From: Bacteroidales bacterium
GTDB lineage: Bacteria > Bacteroidota > Bacteroidia > Bacteroidales > UBA932
Length of the DNA: 49,487 bases
NCBI GenBank assembly: GCA_017423025.1
Contig: JAFPGC010000007.1
Coordinates: 1 to 49,487 of the forward strand
Direction: 5' to 3'
The notes beneath the pieces are model-generated. The model saw nothing but the letters and a program-made list of their open reading frames with translations, made no database searches and was not told the DNA's origin. Position numbers and translations under genes: made by a program. Numbering within the stretch: the stretch's first letter is position 1; every line of letters begins with the position of its first letter. Shown here one piece after another: positions 16,295 through 25,995 of the stretch.

Positions 16295-17437
16295 ATGTAC
16301 AAATTTGAGAAGATAGCCTCCGACCCTGCCAGCGCCGCCCGCGCGGGAAAGATTTCCACCGACCACGGGGAAATCCTCACCCCCATCTTCATGCCGGTGG
16401 GAACGGTGGGTTCCGTCAAAGGCGTGTATCACCGGGATCTGGAACAGGACATCAAGGCCCAGATAATACTGGGCAATACCTATCACCTGTACCTGCGCCC
16501 CGGTCTGGACACGCTTTTCAAGGCCGGCGGCCTGCACAAGTTTGAGCATTGGGACCGTCCCATCCTCACGGACAGCGGCGGCTTCCAGGTCTTCTCCCTG
16601 GCGCCCATCCGCAAACTCACGGAAGAAGGCTGCAAATTCTCCTCCCACATAGACGGCAGCAAGCACATCTTCACGCCGGAAAACAACGTGGACACTCAGC
16701 GAAAGATTGGGGCCGATATCATCATGGCCCTGGACGAATGCTGCCCGGGAGATGCCGACATCCGCTACGCCACCAAATCCCTGAAACTCACTCAGGGCTG
16801 GCTGGAGCGTTTTGCAAAGCACTTTGACGAAACGGAACCCCTGTACGGATACCAGCAGGTGATGTTTCCCATTATCCAGGGCTGCGTGTATCCCGAACTG
16901 CGCAAGCAGGCCGTGGAGCACGCCCTCAAACTGGACAACGCCAACCGGGGCGGTTATGCCGTAGGCGGCCTGGCGGTAGGGGAGCCCACGGAGAAGATGT
17001 ACGAGATGCTGGAGGTAACCTGCCCGCTGCTGCCGCAGGACAAGCCCCGCTACCTCATGGGCGTAGGCACGCCCGCCAATATCCTCGAAGGCATTGCCCG
17101 CGGAATAGATATGTTCGACTGCGTGATGCCCACCCGCAACGGCCGCAATGGCATGCTTTTTACATGGGAGGGAATCATGAACATGCGCAATGCCAAATGG
17201 ACGGACGATTTCGGCCCTCTGGATCCCCAGGGAACCTCTTTCGTAGACAGTTACTACACGCGCGGATACATTCATCACCTGTTCATAGCCAAGGAAATGT
17301 TTGCGGCCATGGTGGCCACGGAGCACAACCTGGCTTTCTACCTGGACCTGGTCCGCGTGGCCCGCGAGCACATCCTGGCCGGTGACTTCCTTTCCTGGAA
17401 GAACGCCGTAATCCCTAAACTGATGCAGCGCCTATGA
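16295..17437 (+). CDS. tgt: Queuine/preQ1 tRNA-guanine transglycosylase
   Basis: A 380-residue enzyme that swaps guanine 34 of GUN-anticodon tRNAs for preQ1. The catalytic DSGGFQVFSL (Asp93), YAVGGLAVGEP and MFDCVMPTRNGRNG (nucleophile Asp275) are present. The C-terminal zinc site is changed: the usual CxCxxC is replaced by PQGTSFVDSYY (about 311-321), leaving only the His344 equivalent. The start MYKFEKIASDP was chosen from the promoter position and family alignment. Its stop overlaps the next ATG (ATGA), so translation is coupled. Confidence 0.95.
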   Translation: MYKFEKIASDPASAARAGKISTDHGEILTPIFMPVGTVGSVKGVYHRDLEQDIKAQIILGNTYHLYLRPGLDTLFKAGGLHKFEHWDRPILTDSGGFQVFSLAPIRKLTEEGCKFSSHIDGSKHIFTPENNVDTQRKIGADIIMALDECCPGDADIRYATKSLKLTQGWLERFAKHFDETEPLYGYQQVMFPIIQGCVYPELRKQAVEHALKLDNANRGGYAVGGLAVGEPTEKMYEMLEVTCPLLPQDKPRYLMGVGTPANILEGIARGIDMFDCVMPTRNGRNGMLFTWEGIMNMRNAKWTDDFGPLDPQGTSFVDSYYTRGYIHHLFIAKEMFAAMVATEHNLAFYLDLVRVAREHILAGDFLSWKNAVIPKLMQRL

Positions 17438-18534
17438 CGTTCAAGTTCAAGGGACTCCAGCGGCTGGACTGGTACATCATCAGGAAATTCCTGGTGACGT
17501 TCTTTGTGGCCATCCTCTTCCTGGCGGTGCTCATCATCATCTTCGATATCAGCGAAAAGATTGAAGACTTCATCAAGAAGGAAGCCCCCCTGCACGAGAT
17601 TATCTTCGATTATTACGTGAACTGGGTGCCGTTCTTCATCAACCAGTACGCCCCCATGTTCGTGTTCCTGACGGTGATTTTCTTCACCTCCAAGATGACG
17701 CAGGATTCCGAGGTGGTGGCCATGCTGTCCAGCGGTATCAGCTATCACCGGTTTGTGCTGCCTTATATGCTGTCGGCCTGCTTTATTGCGCTGCTTTCCC
17801 TGGAACTGGGACAGTGGGTGCTGCCACATGCCAATGGCGTGCGCGTGGAGTTTGAGCAGAAGTACAATCCCTGGCGAAAGGTGAAGATAGGGCACGACAT
17901 GCACTACAAGCTGGAGAACGACCATTTTGTGTATCTGGAGAGCTTCAGTGCCTATAATAATACGGCGTACAATTTCACGCTGGAAGACCTTTCGGGAGGC
18001 CGTCTGCGCTCCAAGATTACGGCCGAAAGTGCCCAGTACGACACGCTGACCGGCGTCTGGCATCTGAGGAACTGGTTCATCCGTGACTATGACGAGGGTC
18101 TCCGGGACCATATTCGCAGCGGAAGGCAGATGGATACCACCCTCAGCCTCACCAGGGACGACTTTTTCCTGAACAAATTCACCATCCAGCGCCTGAACAA
18201 ACGGGAGCTGGACCAGCTTATCGAGACCCAGATCATGCGTGGCGACGCCTCCGTGAACCGGGCGCTCATCGAGAAGAACAACCGCTATTCGCTGCCCTTC
18301 TCTACCATCATCCTCACCATCATCGGCCTGGCGCTCTGTACCAAGAAGAAGAGGGGAGGAATGGGCTGGAACCTGGCGGCGGGAACGGCCCTGGCCTTCT
18401 CGTACATCCTGTTCATGCAGTTCAGTGAGATGTTTGTGATAACGGACACCCTGCCGGCCTCCATTGCCATCTGGCTGCCCAACTATCTCTATACCATCAT
18501 AGCCATAGTCCTGTATATAAAAGCTCCCAAATAA
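17434..18534 (+). CDS. LptF/LptG-family LPS export permease
   Basis: A 366-residue YjgP/YjgQ protein. It has TM helices at the N-terminus ([20 protein letters not shown]), then [30 protein letters not shown], a long periplasmic jellyroll-like middle (about 130-270), and three C-terminal helices starting at [20 protein letters not shown]. This fits the permease subunits that, with LptB, extract LPS from the inner membrane. Whether it is LptF or LptG cannot be decided. It overlaps tgt by 4 bp and dut by 1 bp. Confidence 0.9.
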   Translation: MTFKFKGLQRLDWYIIRKFLVTFFVAILFLAVLIIIFDISEKIEDFIKKEAPLHEIIFDYYVNWVPFFINQYAPMFVFLTVIFFTSKMTQDSEVVAMLSSGISYHRFVLPYMLSACFIALLSLELGQWVLPHANGVRVEFEQKYNPWRKVKIGHDMHYKLENDHFVYLESFSAYNNTAYNFTLEDLSGGRLRSKITAESAQYDTLTGVWHLRNWFIRDYDEGLRDHIRSGRQMDTTLSLTRDDFFLNKFTIQRLNKRELDQLIETQIMRGDASVNRALIEKNNRYSLPFSTIILTIIGLALCTKKKRGGMGWNLAAGTALAFSYILFMQFSEMFVITDTLPASIAIWLPNYLYTIIAIVLYIKAPK

Positions 18535-18965
18535 TGAAGGTTAAGATCGTTAACAATTCGCCTTATCCCTGCCCGGCTTACGCGACTCCTCAGAGCGCCG
18601 GCGTGGACCTCAAGGCCAACCTGACGGAATCCGTGACCCTGCAGCCGCTGCAGCGCACACTGGTTCCCACGGGTCTTTTCATGGCACTCCCGGCCGGTTA
18701 CGAGGCCCAGGTCCGTCCCCGCAGCGGCCTGGCCGCCAAGCACGGCATCACCGTGCTCAACACCCCCGGCACCATCGATGCCGATTACCGGGGAGAAATC
18801 AAGGTGATCCTGGTGAACCTCTCTGACGAATCCTTCGAGATTGTCCCCGGAGAGCGCATAGCCCAGATGGTGATTACCCGCCACGAGCAGGTGGAATGGG
18901 AGCAGGTAGAAGAACTGGACGCCACCGAGCGGGGAGCCGGAGGCTTTGGCAGTACTGGAAAATAA
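18534..18965 (+). CDS. dut: dUTP diphosphatase
   Basis: A 143-residue trimeric-type dUTPase with all five motifs: [47 protein letters not shown] and the C-terminal [11 protein letters not shown]. It hydrolyses dUTP to dUMP and pyrophosphate to keep uracil out of DNA. Its ATG shares an A with the stop of the permease gene (TAATG), and its own stop does the same with murF, so the chain is translationally coupled. Confidence 0.97.
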   Translation: MKVKIVNNSPYPCPAYATPQSAGVDLKANLTESVTLQPLQRTLVPTGLFMALPAGYEAQVRPRSGLAAKHGITVLNTPGTIDADYRGEIKVILVNLSDESFEIVPGERIAQMVITRHEQVEWEQVEELDATERGAGGFGSTGK

Positions 18966-20218
18966 TGGAAATCAAGGAATTATACGATATCTTCCTGCAA
19001 AGCGCAGGCGTATGTACGGATACCCGTACCCTCAAGAAGAACCAACTCTTTTTTGCCCTCAAGGGAGAAAACTTCGACGGCAACCGCTTCGCCCTCCAGG
19101 CGTTGGAGAAAGGCGCATCTTATGCCGTGGCAGGGGAGGACCTGGAGGCCGATGATCCCCGCCTCCTCAAGGTTCCCGATACCCTGGAAACGCTGAAAGC
19201 ACTGGCGGCCTACCACCGCCGGCAGCTGCGCATTCCCGTAATCGGCCTCACCGGCACCAACGGCAAGACCACCACCAAGGAACTCATCAAGACGGCCCTG
19301 GGTGCCGCCTATCGCGTGAGCGCCACCGAGGGCAACCTGAATAACGAGATTGGCGTACCGCTGACGGTCCTCAAAATCGGCCCGCGTGCCCAGATTGCCA
19401 TTGTGGAAATGGGCGCCAGCCATCCCGAGGATTTGAAACCCCTGCTGGCAGTGGCGCAGCCCAATCTAGGCCTTATCACCAATGTGGGCAAGGCGCATCT
19501 GGAGGGATTCGGCAGCTACGAGGGCGTCAAGCACGCCAAAGGCCTTCTCTACGACTACCTGAAAGAGCACGACGGCGTGGTATTCGCCAATGCCGATGAC
19601 CCAGTGCTGCAGGAAATGCTGGCCCAGAGGGGCCTGGAAGCCATAGGTTACACCAAGGAAGGTATTGGAATATCGGCCGATCCCTTCGTGGAACTGGACT
19701 TTGGCGACGCCTTGCTGCAGACCCAGCTGGTGGGCGCCTACAACGCCGACAACATCCTGGCTGCCCTCAAACTGGCCTGGTACTTTGACGTTCCCCGTGA
19801 GGATGCGCTGCAGGCCATCGCCTCCTACATTCCTTCCAATAACCGCAGCCAACTGGTCAAGACCGGGAAGAATACCCTTATCGTGGACGCCTACAATGCC
19901 AATCCTTCCTCCATGGCCGTGGCCCTGGACAACCTGGCCCGGATGAAAGGCCGCAAGGTGGCCATGCTGGGAGACATGAGGGAACTGGGGGCCGATGCCG
20001 CCCAGGAGCATGACCGTATTGTGGCTCGTCTGGAAGGTTTGGAGGCCTGCCTGGTGGGCGAGGAATTCACCCGCGCCGCCGCCGGCAAGCCGTATAAAGC
20101 TTTCGCCACGTCCGAAGACCTGGCGAAGTATCTGAAAGAGAATCCACTGGAAGGATGCACGGTGCTGCTCAAGGGCTCCCACAGCATCCAGATGGAAAAG
20201 GTTATAGATTCGCTTTGA
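18965..20218 (+). CDS. murF: UDP-N-acetylmuramoyl-tripeptide--D-alanyl-D-alanine ligase
   Basis: A 417-residue Mur ligase. The ATP-binding loop is GLTGTNGKTTTK (residues 94-105). The NNEIGVPLTVL and VEMGASHPEDL segments and VDAYNANPSSM are MurF-type signatures. It adds D-Ala-D-Ala to UDP-MurNAc-tripeptide in the cytosol. I chose the ATG at 18965 because it forms the TAATG junction with dut and starts the MurF N-terminal domain; an upstream start at 18896 would sit inside dut. The 3' end overlaps the convergent PAP2 gene by 17 bp. Confidence 0.95.
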   Translation: MEIKELYDIFLQSAGVCTDTRTLKKNQLFFALKGENFDGNRFALQALEKGASYAVAGEDLEADDPRLLKVPDTLETLKALAAYHRRQLRIPVIGLTGTNGKTTTKELIKTALGAAYRVSATEGNLNNEIGVPLTVLKIGPRAQIAIVEMGASHPEDLKPLLAVAQPNLGLITNVGKAHLEGFGSYEGVKHAKGLLYDYLKEHDGVVFANADDPVLQEMLAQRGLEAIGYTKEGIGISADPFVELDFGDALLQTQLVGAYNADNILAALKLAWYFDVPREDALQAIASYIPSNNRSQLVKTGKNTLIVDAYNANPSSMAVALDNLARMKGRKVAMLGDMRELGADAAQEHDRIVARLEGLEACLVGEEFTRAAAGKPYKAFATSEDLAKYLKENPLEGCTVLLKGSHSIQMEKVIDSL

Positions 20219-20786
20219 CTATCAGTTTGTGCGCGGCGAAAGCCAGCACAAGTCCCAGGGTTAAGCCAAACAGGCTTCCTACCAGAATATCTCCCAGGTA
20301 ATGGGCCGCCAGCATGGTGCGGCTCAGGGAAACCAGCATGGCCCACAGCATGATGAAGCAGCCGTAAAGGCCGTAGTGGCGGCTTTTGTCATTTAGCTGG
20401 AAGCCAGCCCAGGAGCCCGCCGCAAAGCCGAAGGCATTGCTGGCATGGCCGGAGAAAAAGCCGTACAGGCCACCGTGGATGCCGTCCGGGCACAAGACCC
20501 CGTTGGCTATCATCCAGGGATCCCGGCAGGGGCGCAGGCGCATGAAACCGTCTTTGAATAGGTTGGCTATCTGGTCGGTAATGAATACTCCCAGAGCCAG
20601 GGTGAGGACAACCACCAGCCCCTTTTTCCAGCCCAGCCGCCAGATAAGGGCCACTATCACCAGTACATACAGGGGAATCCACTCCCGGATGCCGGACAGG
20701 GCATGCCAGAAGCCGTTCAGGGCTTCCGGATTGTTCTGGTTGAGCCAGAGGGATATTTGCTGGTCTATTTGGACAAGGCGGTCCAT
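20202..20786 (-). CDS. PAP2-family membrane phosphatase
   Basis: A 194-residue multi-TM protein with the three phosphatase motifs: KDGFMRLRP (residues 78-86), SGH (112-114) and [12 protein letters not shown] (155-166). Members dephosphorylate undecaprenyl pyrophosphate, phosphatidate or lipid-A phosphates in the periplasm. With no further context the substrate is open. Its start lies inside the end of obg (22 bp overlap), so expression is coupled to obg. Confidence 0.9.
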   Translation of the reverse strand: MDRLVQIDQQISLWLNQNNPEALNGFWHALSGIREWIPLYVLVIVALIWRLGWKKGLVVVLTLALGVFITDQIANLFKDGFMRLRPCRDPWMIANGVLCPDGIHGGLYGFFSGHASNAFGFAAGSWAGFQLNDKSRHYGLYGCFIMLWAMLVSLSRTMLAAHYLGDILVGSLFGLTLGLVLAFAAHKLIVKANL

Positions 20787-21757
20787 AGCGCTTCCTTGAG
20801 TTCGTTCAGACCGGTCTGCGTGACCGAAGAGATGAAGACGTGGGGAATATCGGCCGGAAGTTTCTTTTCTATCTTGGCCTTCTGCTTTTCGTCAATGAGG
20901 TCCGTCTTGGTGACGGCCAGCACGCGGTCCTTCACCAGCAGTTCCGGATTGTATTCTTCCAGTTCCTTGAGCAGGATCTTGTAGCCCTTGGCCACGTCCG
21001 GTTCATCGGCCGCTACCATGAACAGCAGCACCGAGTTGCGCTCAATGTGCCTCAGGAAGCGCATGCCGATGCCCTTTCCCTCGTGGGCGCCCTCGATGAT
21101 GCCGGGGATATCGGCCATGACGAAGGAACGGTTGTCGTGATATCGGACGATGCCCAGGTTGGGCTCCAGCGTGGTGAAAGCGTAATTGGCAATCTTGGGT
21201 TTGGCCGATGTGATGGCGGCCAGCAGGGTGCTCTTTCCGGCGTTGGGGAAGCCCACCAGGCCTACATCGGCCAGGACCTTCAGTTCCAGGATGAACCAGC
21301 CTTCCTGGCCTTCTTCGCCGGGCTGTGCGTAACGGGGCGTCTGGTTGGTGGCGCTCTTGAAATGGTCGTTGCCCCAGCCGCCGCGGCCGCCCTGGCACAG
21401 GATGTACTCCTGGTCCTTTTCTACCAGTTCGGTGATGACCTCTTCCGTCTCGGCATCCTTCACCACTACGCCCTGGGGAACTTCCAGGACGATGTCTTCT
21501 CCATTCTTGCCCCGTTTGAGGGCCTCGGCCCCGTTGCCTCCGTTCTCGGCCTTTACCACCTTGCGGTAGCGAAGGTGAATGAGGGTCCAGAGCTGGGGAT
21601 TCACCCGCAGGATGATGTGGCCGCCCCGGCCGCCGTCACCGCCGTCCGGGCCGCCTTTGGGCACGTATTTGGCGCGATGAAGGTGTGCACTGCCGGCTCC
21701 TCCGTGCCCGCTGGCACAGAAGATACGGACGTAGTCTATGAAGTTGGATTCGGCCAT
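20765..21757 (-). CDS. obg: Obg/CgtA family GTPase
   Basis: A 330-residue GTPase. The glycine-rich Obg domain (about 1-160; [28 protein letters not shown]) is followed by a G domain with GFPNAGKST (169-177), [16 protein letters not shown] (216-231) and TKTD (283-286). It lacks the extra C-terminal OCT domain of longer Obg proteins. Obg acts in 50S ribosome maturation and stress signalling, and binds ppGpp in other bacteria. It follows an outer-membrane protein gene by 8 bp and precedes PAP2. Confidence 0.95.
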   Translation of the reverse strand: MAESNFIDYVRIFCASGHGGAGSAHLHRAKYVPKGGPDGGDGGRGGHIILRVNPQLWTLIHLRYRKVVKAENGGNGAEALKRGKNGEDIVLEVPQGVVVKDAETEEVITELVEKDQEYILCQGGRGGWGNDHFKSATNQTPRYAQPGEEGQEGWFILELKVLADVGLVGFPNAGKSTLLAAITSAKPKIANYAFTTLEPNLGIVRYHDNRSFVMADIPGIIEGAHEGKGIGMRFLRHIERNSVLLFMVAADEPDVAKGYKILLKELEEYNPELLVKDRVLAVTKTDLIDEKQKAKIEKKLPADIPHVFISSVTQTGLNELKEALWTALSK

Positions 21758-21765
21758 AGCTTTAA

Positions 21766-22365
21766 TTAAAATCCACGGACTCCCAGGTCAAATACCACAC
21801 CGAGGGTTGCACTGGAGATGACGAGGAAGCCACCGCTGTGGTCTGTGCGGAAGGCTTTCTCGTTGGTGAGGACGGCATTGACATCCAGGGATATGCTCAT
21901 AAAGTCGTTGACTCGGAACTGATTGGCGAGGCCGGCGCCGGCGCCTCCGTGTCCTTTGTGGGCTCCCAGGCTGGAAGCGAGGATGCCGTCAATTCTCAGA
22001 TAGAAGACAGGATTCCAGACTCTGTTGGGTTTATATTTGACGAATGTGTTCCGGATATTCCACAGGAAATCCGCATAGAGCTGATAAAGGCCGAAGGCGG
22101 TGTTTTCGGAGAACCAGTTGCGGGCATCGGCCGGGCGGCCCAGGATGCCGCTCACACCGGCGCGGAAACCCAGGGAGGGGTTGAACCAATCACCTACATA
22201 GACTTGGCCGGAAGGGGAAACGGGAGAGAGTTGGCCATTATCTATAAGCATATTGCATCCAAGGCCGGCTCCAACGAACCAGTTGTTCTTCTTTTGGGCC
22301 TGGGAAAGGTTGGAAGTAGCCAGCATGGCCACAAACAGAGTCAGAATATAAAGGGTTCTTCTCAT
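21766..22365 (-). CDS. Outer-membrane beta-barrel protein
   Basis: A 199-residue protein with a Sec signal ([20 protein letters not shown], probable cleavage after SQAQ). Alternating hydrophobic strands ([48 protein letters not shown]) and an aromatic C-terminal end ([10 protein letters not shown]) indicate a small 8-stranded barrel. No catalytic motif. It is the first gene of an operon with obg and PAP2, with its own -7 box at 22404-22397. Confidence 0.8.
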   Translation of the reverse strand: MRRTLYILTLFVAMLATSNLSQAQKKNNWFVGAGLGCNMLIDNGQLSPVSPSGQVYVGDWFNPSLGFRAGVSGILGRPADARNWFSENTAFGLYQLYADFLWNIRNTFVKYKPNRVWNPVFYLRIDGILASSLGAHKGHGGAGAGLANQFRVNDFMSISLDVNAVLTNEKAFRTDHSGGFLVISSATLGVVFDLGVRGF

Positions 22366-22396
22366 ATAGTATAAGATTCTTATTATTCAATTTGCA

Positions 22397-22404
22397 CAAA
22401 AGTA
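22397..22404 (-). promoter_or_regulatory. -7 box for the OMP-obg-PAP2 operon (TACTTTTG)
   Basis: On the minus strand TACTTTTG matches TAnnTTTG and lies 31 bp before the start at 22365. Confidence 0.65.
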
Positions 22405-22450
22405 CGAAATTCTTTTGAAAATACTATAAGTCTATGTCGGATAAAATGCT

Positions 22451-22458
22451 TATCTTTG
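22451..22458 (+). promoter_or_regulatory. -7 box for the arginase-fold gene and gcv operon (TATCTTTG)
   Basis: TATCTTTG ends 4 bases before the ATG at 22463, so the message would begin at or within a base or two of the start codon. Confidence 0.65.
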
Positions 22459-22462
22459 AAAG

Positions 22463-23143
22463 ATGAAAAGCCTTGTGTTCCATTTTAGCGAAGCGTACCG
22501 GGAAGAGGGGTTTCTCTCCTGGCTGCAAGAGGCTCAGGTTCTGGATTTTACCGGCTTGGAAGGCTGCTGCTGCTATTGTGACCCGGAGGCCCGGAAAAAG
22601 TTGGAAGAGGCCTTTCCCCAGCCTTTGCCCCGGCTGCGGTGGCTGGACAGCGGAGACTACCACTACCTGTCTCACTTGCTGGCGCTCAGGGAAACGGAGC
22701 CCTTTCACCTGGTGCTGCTGGACAACCACCCGGACAACCAGGACGCCGCGTTTGAGGGCGTGCTCTCCTGCGGAAGCTGGGTGAAGGAAATGGAAGGGGA
22801 GAATCCGCTGCTGCGGGACATTCTCACCATCGGCCCTCCCGGCTGTGAGAATGAGATTCCCCAGGCGTGGCTGGATAAGAGAAGGGGAGAGCGGGTGTAT
22901 GTATCGCTGGACAAGGATATCATGGACAAGGCCTATGCCCGCACGGACTGGACGCAGGGAGGCCATTCGCTGGAAGACGTGAAAAAGGAATTGGGCCTGT
23001 TGGCACAGTCCATGGAGATAGCGGCGGTGGACATTTGCGGGGAACTGGCACCCTCCAAGGGCGCCACGCCGGAAGACCTCCGGATAAACATGGAAACAAA
23101 CATAGAACTGTATCAATTTATTATAAATAACCTTTTAAAGTAA
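22463..23143 (+). CDS. Arginase/ureohydrolase-fold protein
   Basis: A 226-residue protein, shorter than classical arginases (about 300) but with all metal-ligand positions: DSGDYHYLS (His67), LLDNHPDN (Asp87, His89, Asp91) and VYVSLDKDIMD (Asp150, Asp152). A binuclear-metal hydrolase of a guanidino or amidine compound is therefore expected, but the substrate loops differ from arginase and agmatinase, so I do not assign one. It starts the run that continues into gcvT 10 bp later, which suggests a link to glycine or one-carbon metabolism. Confidence 0.8.
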   Translation: MKSLVFHFSEAYREEGFLSWLQEAQVLDFTGLEGCCCYCDPEARKKLEEAFPQPLPRLRWLDSGDYHYLSHLLALRETEPFHLVLLDNHPDNQDAAFEGVLSCGSWVKEMEGENPLLRDILTIGPPGCENEIPQAWLDKRRGERVYVSLDKDIMDKAYARTDWTQGGHSLEDVKKELGLLAQSMEIAAVDICGELAPSKGATPEDLRINMETNIELYQFIINNLLK

Positions 23144-23153
23144 CGCGCTAACT

Positions 23154-24272
23154 ATGTCAGACGTTCAAATCCCTCTGGACCAGTTGCAGAAGACCTGCCT
23201 GTACGATGCCCACGTGGCCCTGGGAGCCAAGATGAGCCCCTTCGCCGGATTCATGATGCCCATCCAGTATAGTTCCATTACCCAGGAACACATGGCCGTG
23301 CGGCAGAAAGTGGGTATGTTCGACGTGTCCCACATGGGCGAAATCTTCGTGAAAGGCCCTGAGGCCGAGGCTTTTATCAACCACATCTTCACCAACGACA
23401 TCCGCGGATTCGAGCCCGGAAAGATCCTCTACGGCATGATGTGCTATCCCGACGGAGGAACGGTGGACGATCTTCTTGTTTACCGTGAGTACCTGGCCGA
23501 CCATTTCCTGCTGGTGGTGAACGCCGCCAACATCGAAAAGGATTTCGCCTGGATCCAGGAGCAGGCCAAGGGCTTCGACTGCAAGCTGGATAACGCATCC
23601 GACCGCATCGGCCAGATTGCCGTCCAGGGTCCCGAGGCCGAGAAGACCATCATCGAGGTACTGGGTTACAAGGAAGCGGCCGATCTTGCCTTCTACACTT
23701 TCTGCGACGTGGAGTACAAGGGCGAGCGTCTGATCCTGAGCCGCACCGGTTACACCGGAGAGGACGGTTTCGAGCTCTATACCACTCCCGAAAACATCGT
23801 GGAAATCTGGGACCGTCTGCTGAAGGCGGGCGTTGAACCTTGCGGCCTGGGTTGCCGCGACACCCTGCGTTTCGAGGCCGGTCTGCCCCTGTACGGAGAC
23901 GAACTGAGCCCGGAAATCAGCCCGGTGATGGCCGGTCTGGGCATGTTCTGCAAGTTCGAGAAAGATTTCGTGGGCAAGGAAGCCCTCCTGGACCAGAAAG
24001 CCGGCAACATCGGCCGCAAACTGGTGGGCATCGAAATCGAGGACAAGGCCATCCCGCGTGCCGGTTATCCGGTAGAGACGGCCGATGAGAAAGAGGTAGG
24101 CGTCGTTACCACCGGTTATCATTCCCTGTCCCTGGACAAGAGCATCTGCTTTGCCCTGGTGGACAAGGAATACGCCGCTCTGGACACCCCGCTGAACATC
24201 CGCATCCGCAAGAAGGTGTTCCCTGGCAAGGTGGTCAAAAAGAGATTCTATCAAACAAATTACAAAAAATAA
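23154..24272 (+). CDS. gcvT: Aminomethyltransferase (T protein) of the glycine cleavage system
   Basis: A 372-residue THF-dependent aminomethyltransferase. MFDVSHMGEIFVKGPEAEAF, LSRTGYTGEDGFELY and CGLGCRDTLRFEAGLPLYG are standard GcvT motifs, with the catalytic Asp in the GMFDVSHMGE segment region. It releases ammonia from aminomethyl-lipoyl-GcvH and makes methylene-THF. It is in one direction with gcvH, gcvPA and gcvPB. Confidence 0.97.
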   Translation: MSDVQIPLDQLQKTCLYDAHVALGAKMSPFAGFMMPIQYSSITQEHMAVRQKVGMFDVSHMGEIFVKGPEAEAFINHIFTNDIRGFEPGKILYGMMCYPDGGTVDDLLVYREYLADHFLLVVNAANIEKDFAWIQEQAKGFDCKLDNASDRIGQIAVQGPEAEKTIIEVLGYKEAADLAFYTFCDVEYKGERLILSRTGYTGEDGFELYTTPENIVEIWDRLLKAGVEPCGLGCRDTLRFEAGLPLYGDELSPEISPVMAGLGMFCKFEKDFVGKEALLDQKAGNIGRKLVGIEIEDKAIPRAGYPVETADEKEVGVVTTGYHSLSLDKSICFALVDKEYAALDTPLNIRIRKKVFPGKVVKKRFYQTNYKK

Positions 24273-24284
24273 ACACAAAACACT

Positions 24285-24665
24285 ATGTCTAAGATTCTTG
24301 AAGGAATTAAGTATTCTGAGTCCCACGAGTGGGTAAAGGTAGAAGGCAACATTGCTGTCATCGGCGTTTCCGACTTCGCCCAGAAAGAGATGGGTGACAT
24401 CACTTATGTAGATATGCCGGAGGTAGACGACGAGGTGACCGCCGGTGAGGAATTCGGCGCCCTGGAGAGCGTGAAGGCCTCTTCCGAACTCATCGCCCCC
24501 GTTTCCGGTACCGTGGTGGAAGTGAATTCCGAGCTGGAAGACACCCCCGAGAAGGTGAACGAGGATGCCTATGGTGCCTGGATCATCAAGGTCCAGATGT
24601 CCGATCCCGCCGAACTGGACGCCCTCATGGACGCCGCTGCATACAAGGCTGCAATTGGCGAGTAA
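24285..24665 (+). CDS. gcvH: Glycine cleavage system H protein
   Basis: A 126-residue lipoyl carrier protein. The lipoylation site is Lys64 in GALESVKASSEL. SESHEWVKVEGN, and the conserved KVNEDAYGAWIIKVQ near the end, confirm GcvH. It shuttles the aminomethyl group between the P and T proteins. It starts 12 bp after gcvT, and its stop is 1 bp before the gcvPA start. Confidence 0.97.
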   Translation: MSKILEGIKYSESHEWVKVEGNIAVIGVSDFAQKEMGDITYVDMPEVDDEVTAGEEFGALESVKASSELIAPVSGTVVEVNSELEDTPEKVNEDAYGAWIIKVQMSDPAELDALMDAAAYKAAIGE

Positions 24666-24666
24666 G

Positions 24667-25992
24667 ATGGCCCAGCTTCCTTATTTACCCCAGACGGAAG
24701 CGGATGTGAAGGCCATGCTGGCCCGCATTGGCGTGAACAAGCTGGAAGACCTGTACAGCGACGTTCCCGCCCAGTTCCTGCACAAGGGGGCCTATGCCCT
24801 TCCGGACGCCCTGTCCGAGCAGGAAATCCGCGACTATTTTGCCTCCCTGGAGGCCATGAACACCCGGCTCAAGGTGTTCGTGGGCCAAGGCGCCTACGAC
24901 CACTACACGCCGTCCGTCATCCCTTACCTGTGCTCCCGTTCGGAGTTCCTGACGGCTTACACTCCTTATCAGTGTGAGATTTCCCAGGGTACGCTCCGTT
25001 ATATCTTCGAGTATCAGAGCATGATGTGCGGGCTCACCGGCCTGGATGTCTCCAACGCCTCCATGTACGACGGCCCCACCGCCGCCGCCGAGGCCATGAA
25101 GATGGCTATTGCCTGCGCTCGCAAGAAGACCCGCGTACTCCTGTCGGCCACCCTTCTTCCCAACGTGATTGCCGTAGTCAGAACCTACGCCAAGTTCCAC
25201 GGGGTAGAGATCGGCCTTATTCCGGCCGATGCCGGTCAGACGTCCCTGGAGGCCTTGAAGGCCGAACTGGCCAAGGACGACGTCGCCGGTGTCATCGTAC
25301 CTTCGGTGAACCGTTACGGCATTGTCGAGGACCACAGCGGCTTTGCCGATGCCATCCACGAAGAGAAGGGCATCCTGGTAGAATACTGCGACCCTTCGGC
25401 CCTTGCCGTGGTGAAGACGCCCGCCGAATGGGGGGCCGATGTAGCCGTAGGTGACGGCCAGTCCCTGGGCCTGCCGCTTTGCTACGGCGGTCCTTACGTG
25501 GGCTTCATGACCGTGAAGAAAGAGCACATGCGCAAGATGCCCGGCCGTATTGTGGGGCAGACCACGGACAAGGAAGGCCGCCGCGTCTTCGTCCTTACCC
25601 TGCAGGCCCGCGAGCAGCACATCAAGCGCGAGAAGGCCACTTCCAACATCTGCTCCAACGAGAGCCTCATGGCCCTCTGGGTCACCGTATACCTGTCCCT
25701 GATGGGTCCGGAAGGCATGAAGCAGGTGAACAAGCTCAGTGCCGACGGCGCCCATTACCTCAAGGCCGAACTCATGAAGACCGGCAAATTCGAGGATGTG
25801 TTCCCGGACAAGCCTTTCCTCAAGGAGTTTGTGCTCAACTACAAGGGAAGCACTCCGCTTCAGGAGAAGCTGGAGAAGGCCGGCTATTTTGCCGCCTATC
25901 CCACCGAGGAAGGCTACGTGAGCTTCTGCGTAACGGAGAAGCGTACCAAGGAAGAAATCGACCGCATGGTCGCCATTGTAAAGGAGGGCTAG
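24667..25992 (+). CDS. gcvPA: Glycine dehydrogenase (decarboxylating), subunit 1
   Basis: A 441-residue N-terminal-type P-protein subunit: YTPYQCEISQGTLRYIFEYQ, LDVSNASMYDGPTAAAEAM and SLGLPLCYGGPYVGFM are typical. Start chosen at 24667 (MAQLPYLPQTEAD), one base after the gcvH stop; the longer frame from 24565 lies inside gcvH. With GcvPB it forms the PLP enzyme that decarboxylates glycine onto lipoyl-GcvH. The P protein is split as in many Bacteroidetes and Gram-positives. Confidence 0.95.
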   Translation: MAQLPYLPQTEADVKAMLARIGVNKLEDLYSDVPAQFLHKGAYALPDALSEQEIRDYFASLEAMNTRLKVFVGQGAYDHYTPSVIPYLCSRSEFLTAYTPYQCEISQGTLRYIFEYQSMMCGLTGLDVSNASMYDGPTAAAEAMKMAIACARKKTRVLLSATLLPNVIAVVRTYAKFHGVEIGLIPADAGQTSLEALKAELAKDDVAGVIVPSVNRYGIVEDHSGFADAIHEEKGILVEYCDPSALAVVKTPAEWGADVAVGDGQSLGLPLCYGGPYVGFMTVKKEHMRKMPGRIVGQTTDKEGRRVFVLTLQAREQHIKREKATSNICSNESLMALWVTVYLSLMGPEGMKQVNKLSADGAHYLKAELMKTGKFEDVFPDKPFLKEFVLNYKGSTPLQEKLEKAGYFAAYPTEEGYVSFCVTEKRTKEEIDRMVAIVKEG

Positions 25993-25995
25993 ACT

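Noticed and set aside
23144-23153. Possible glycine riboswitch before gcvT
   Set aside because: Only 10 bp separate gcvT from the upstream gene, so there is no room.
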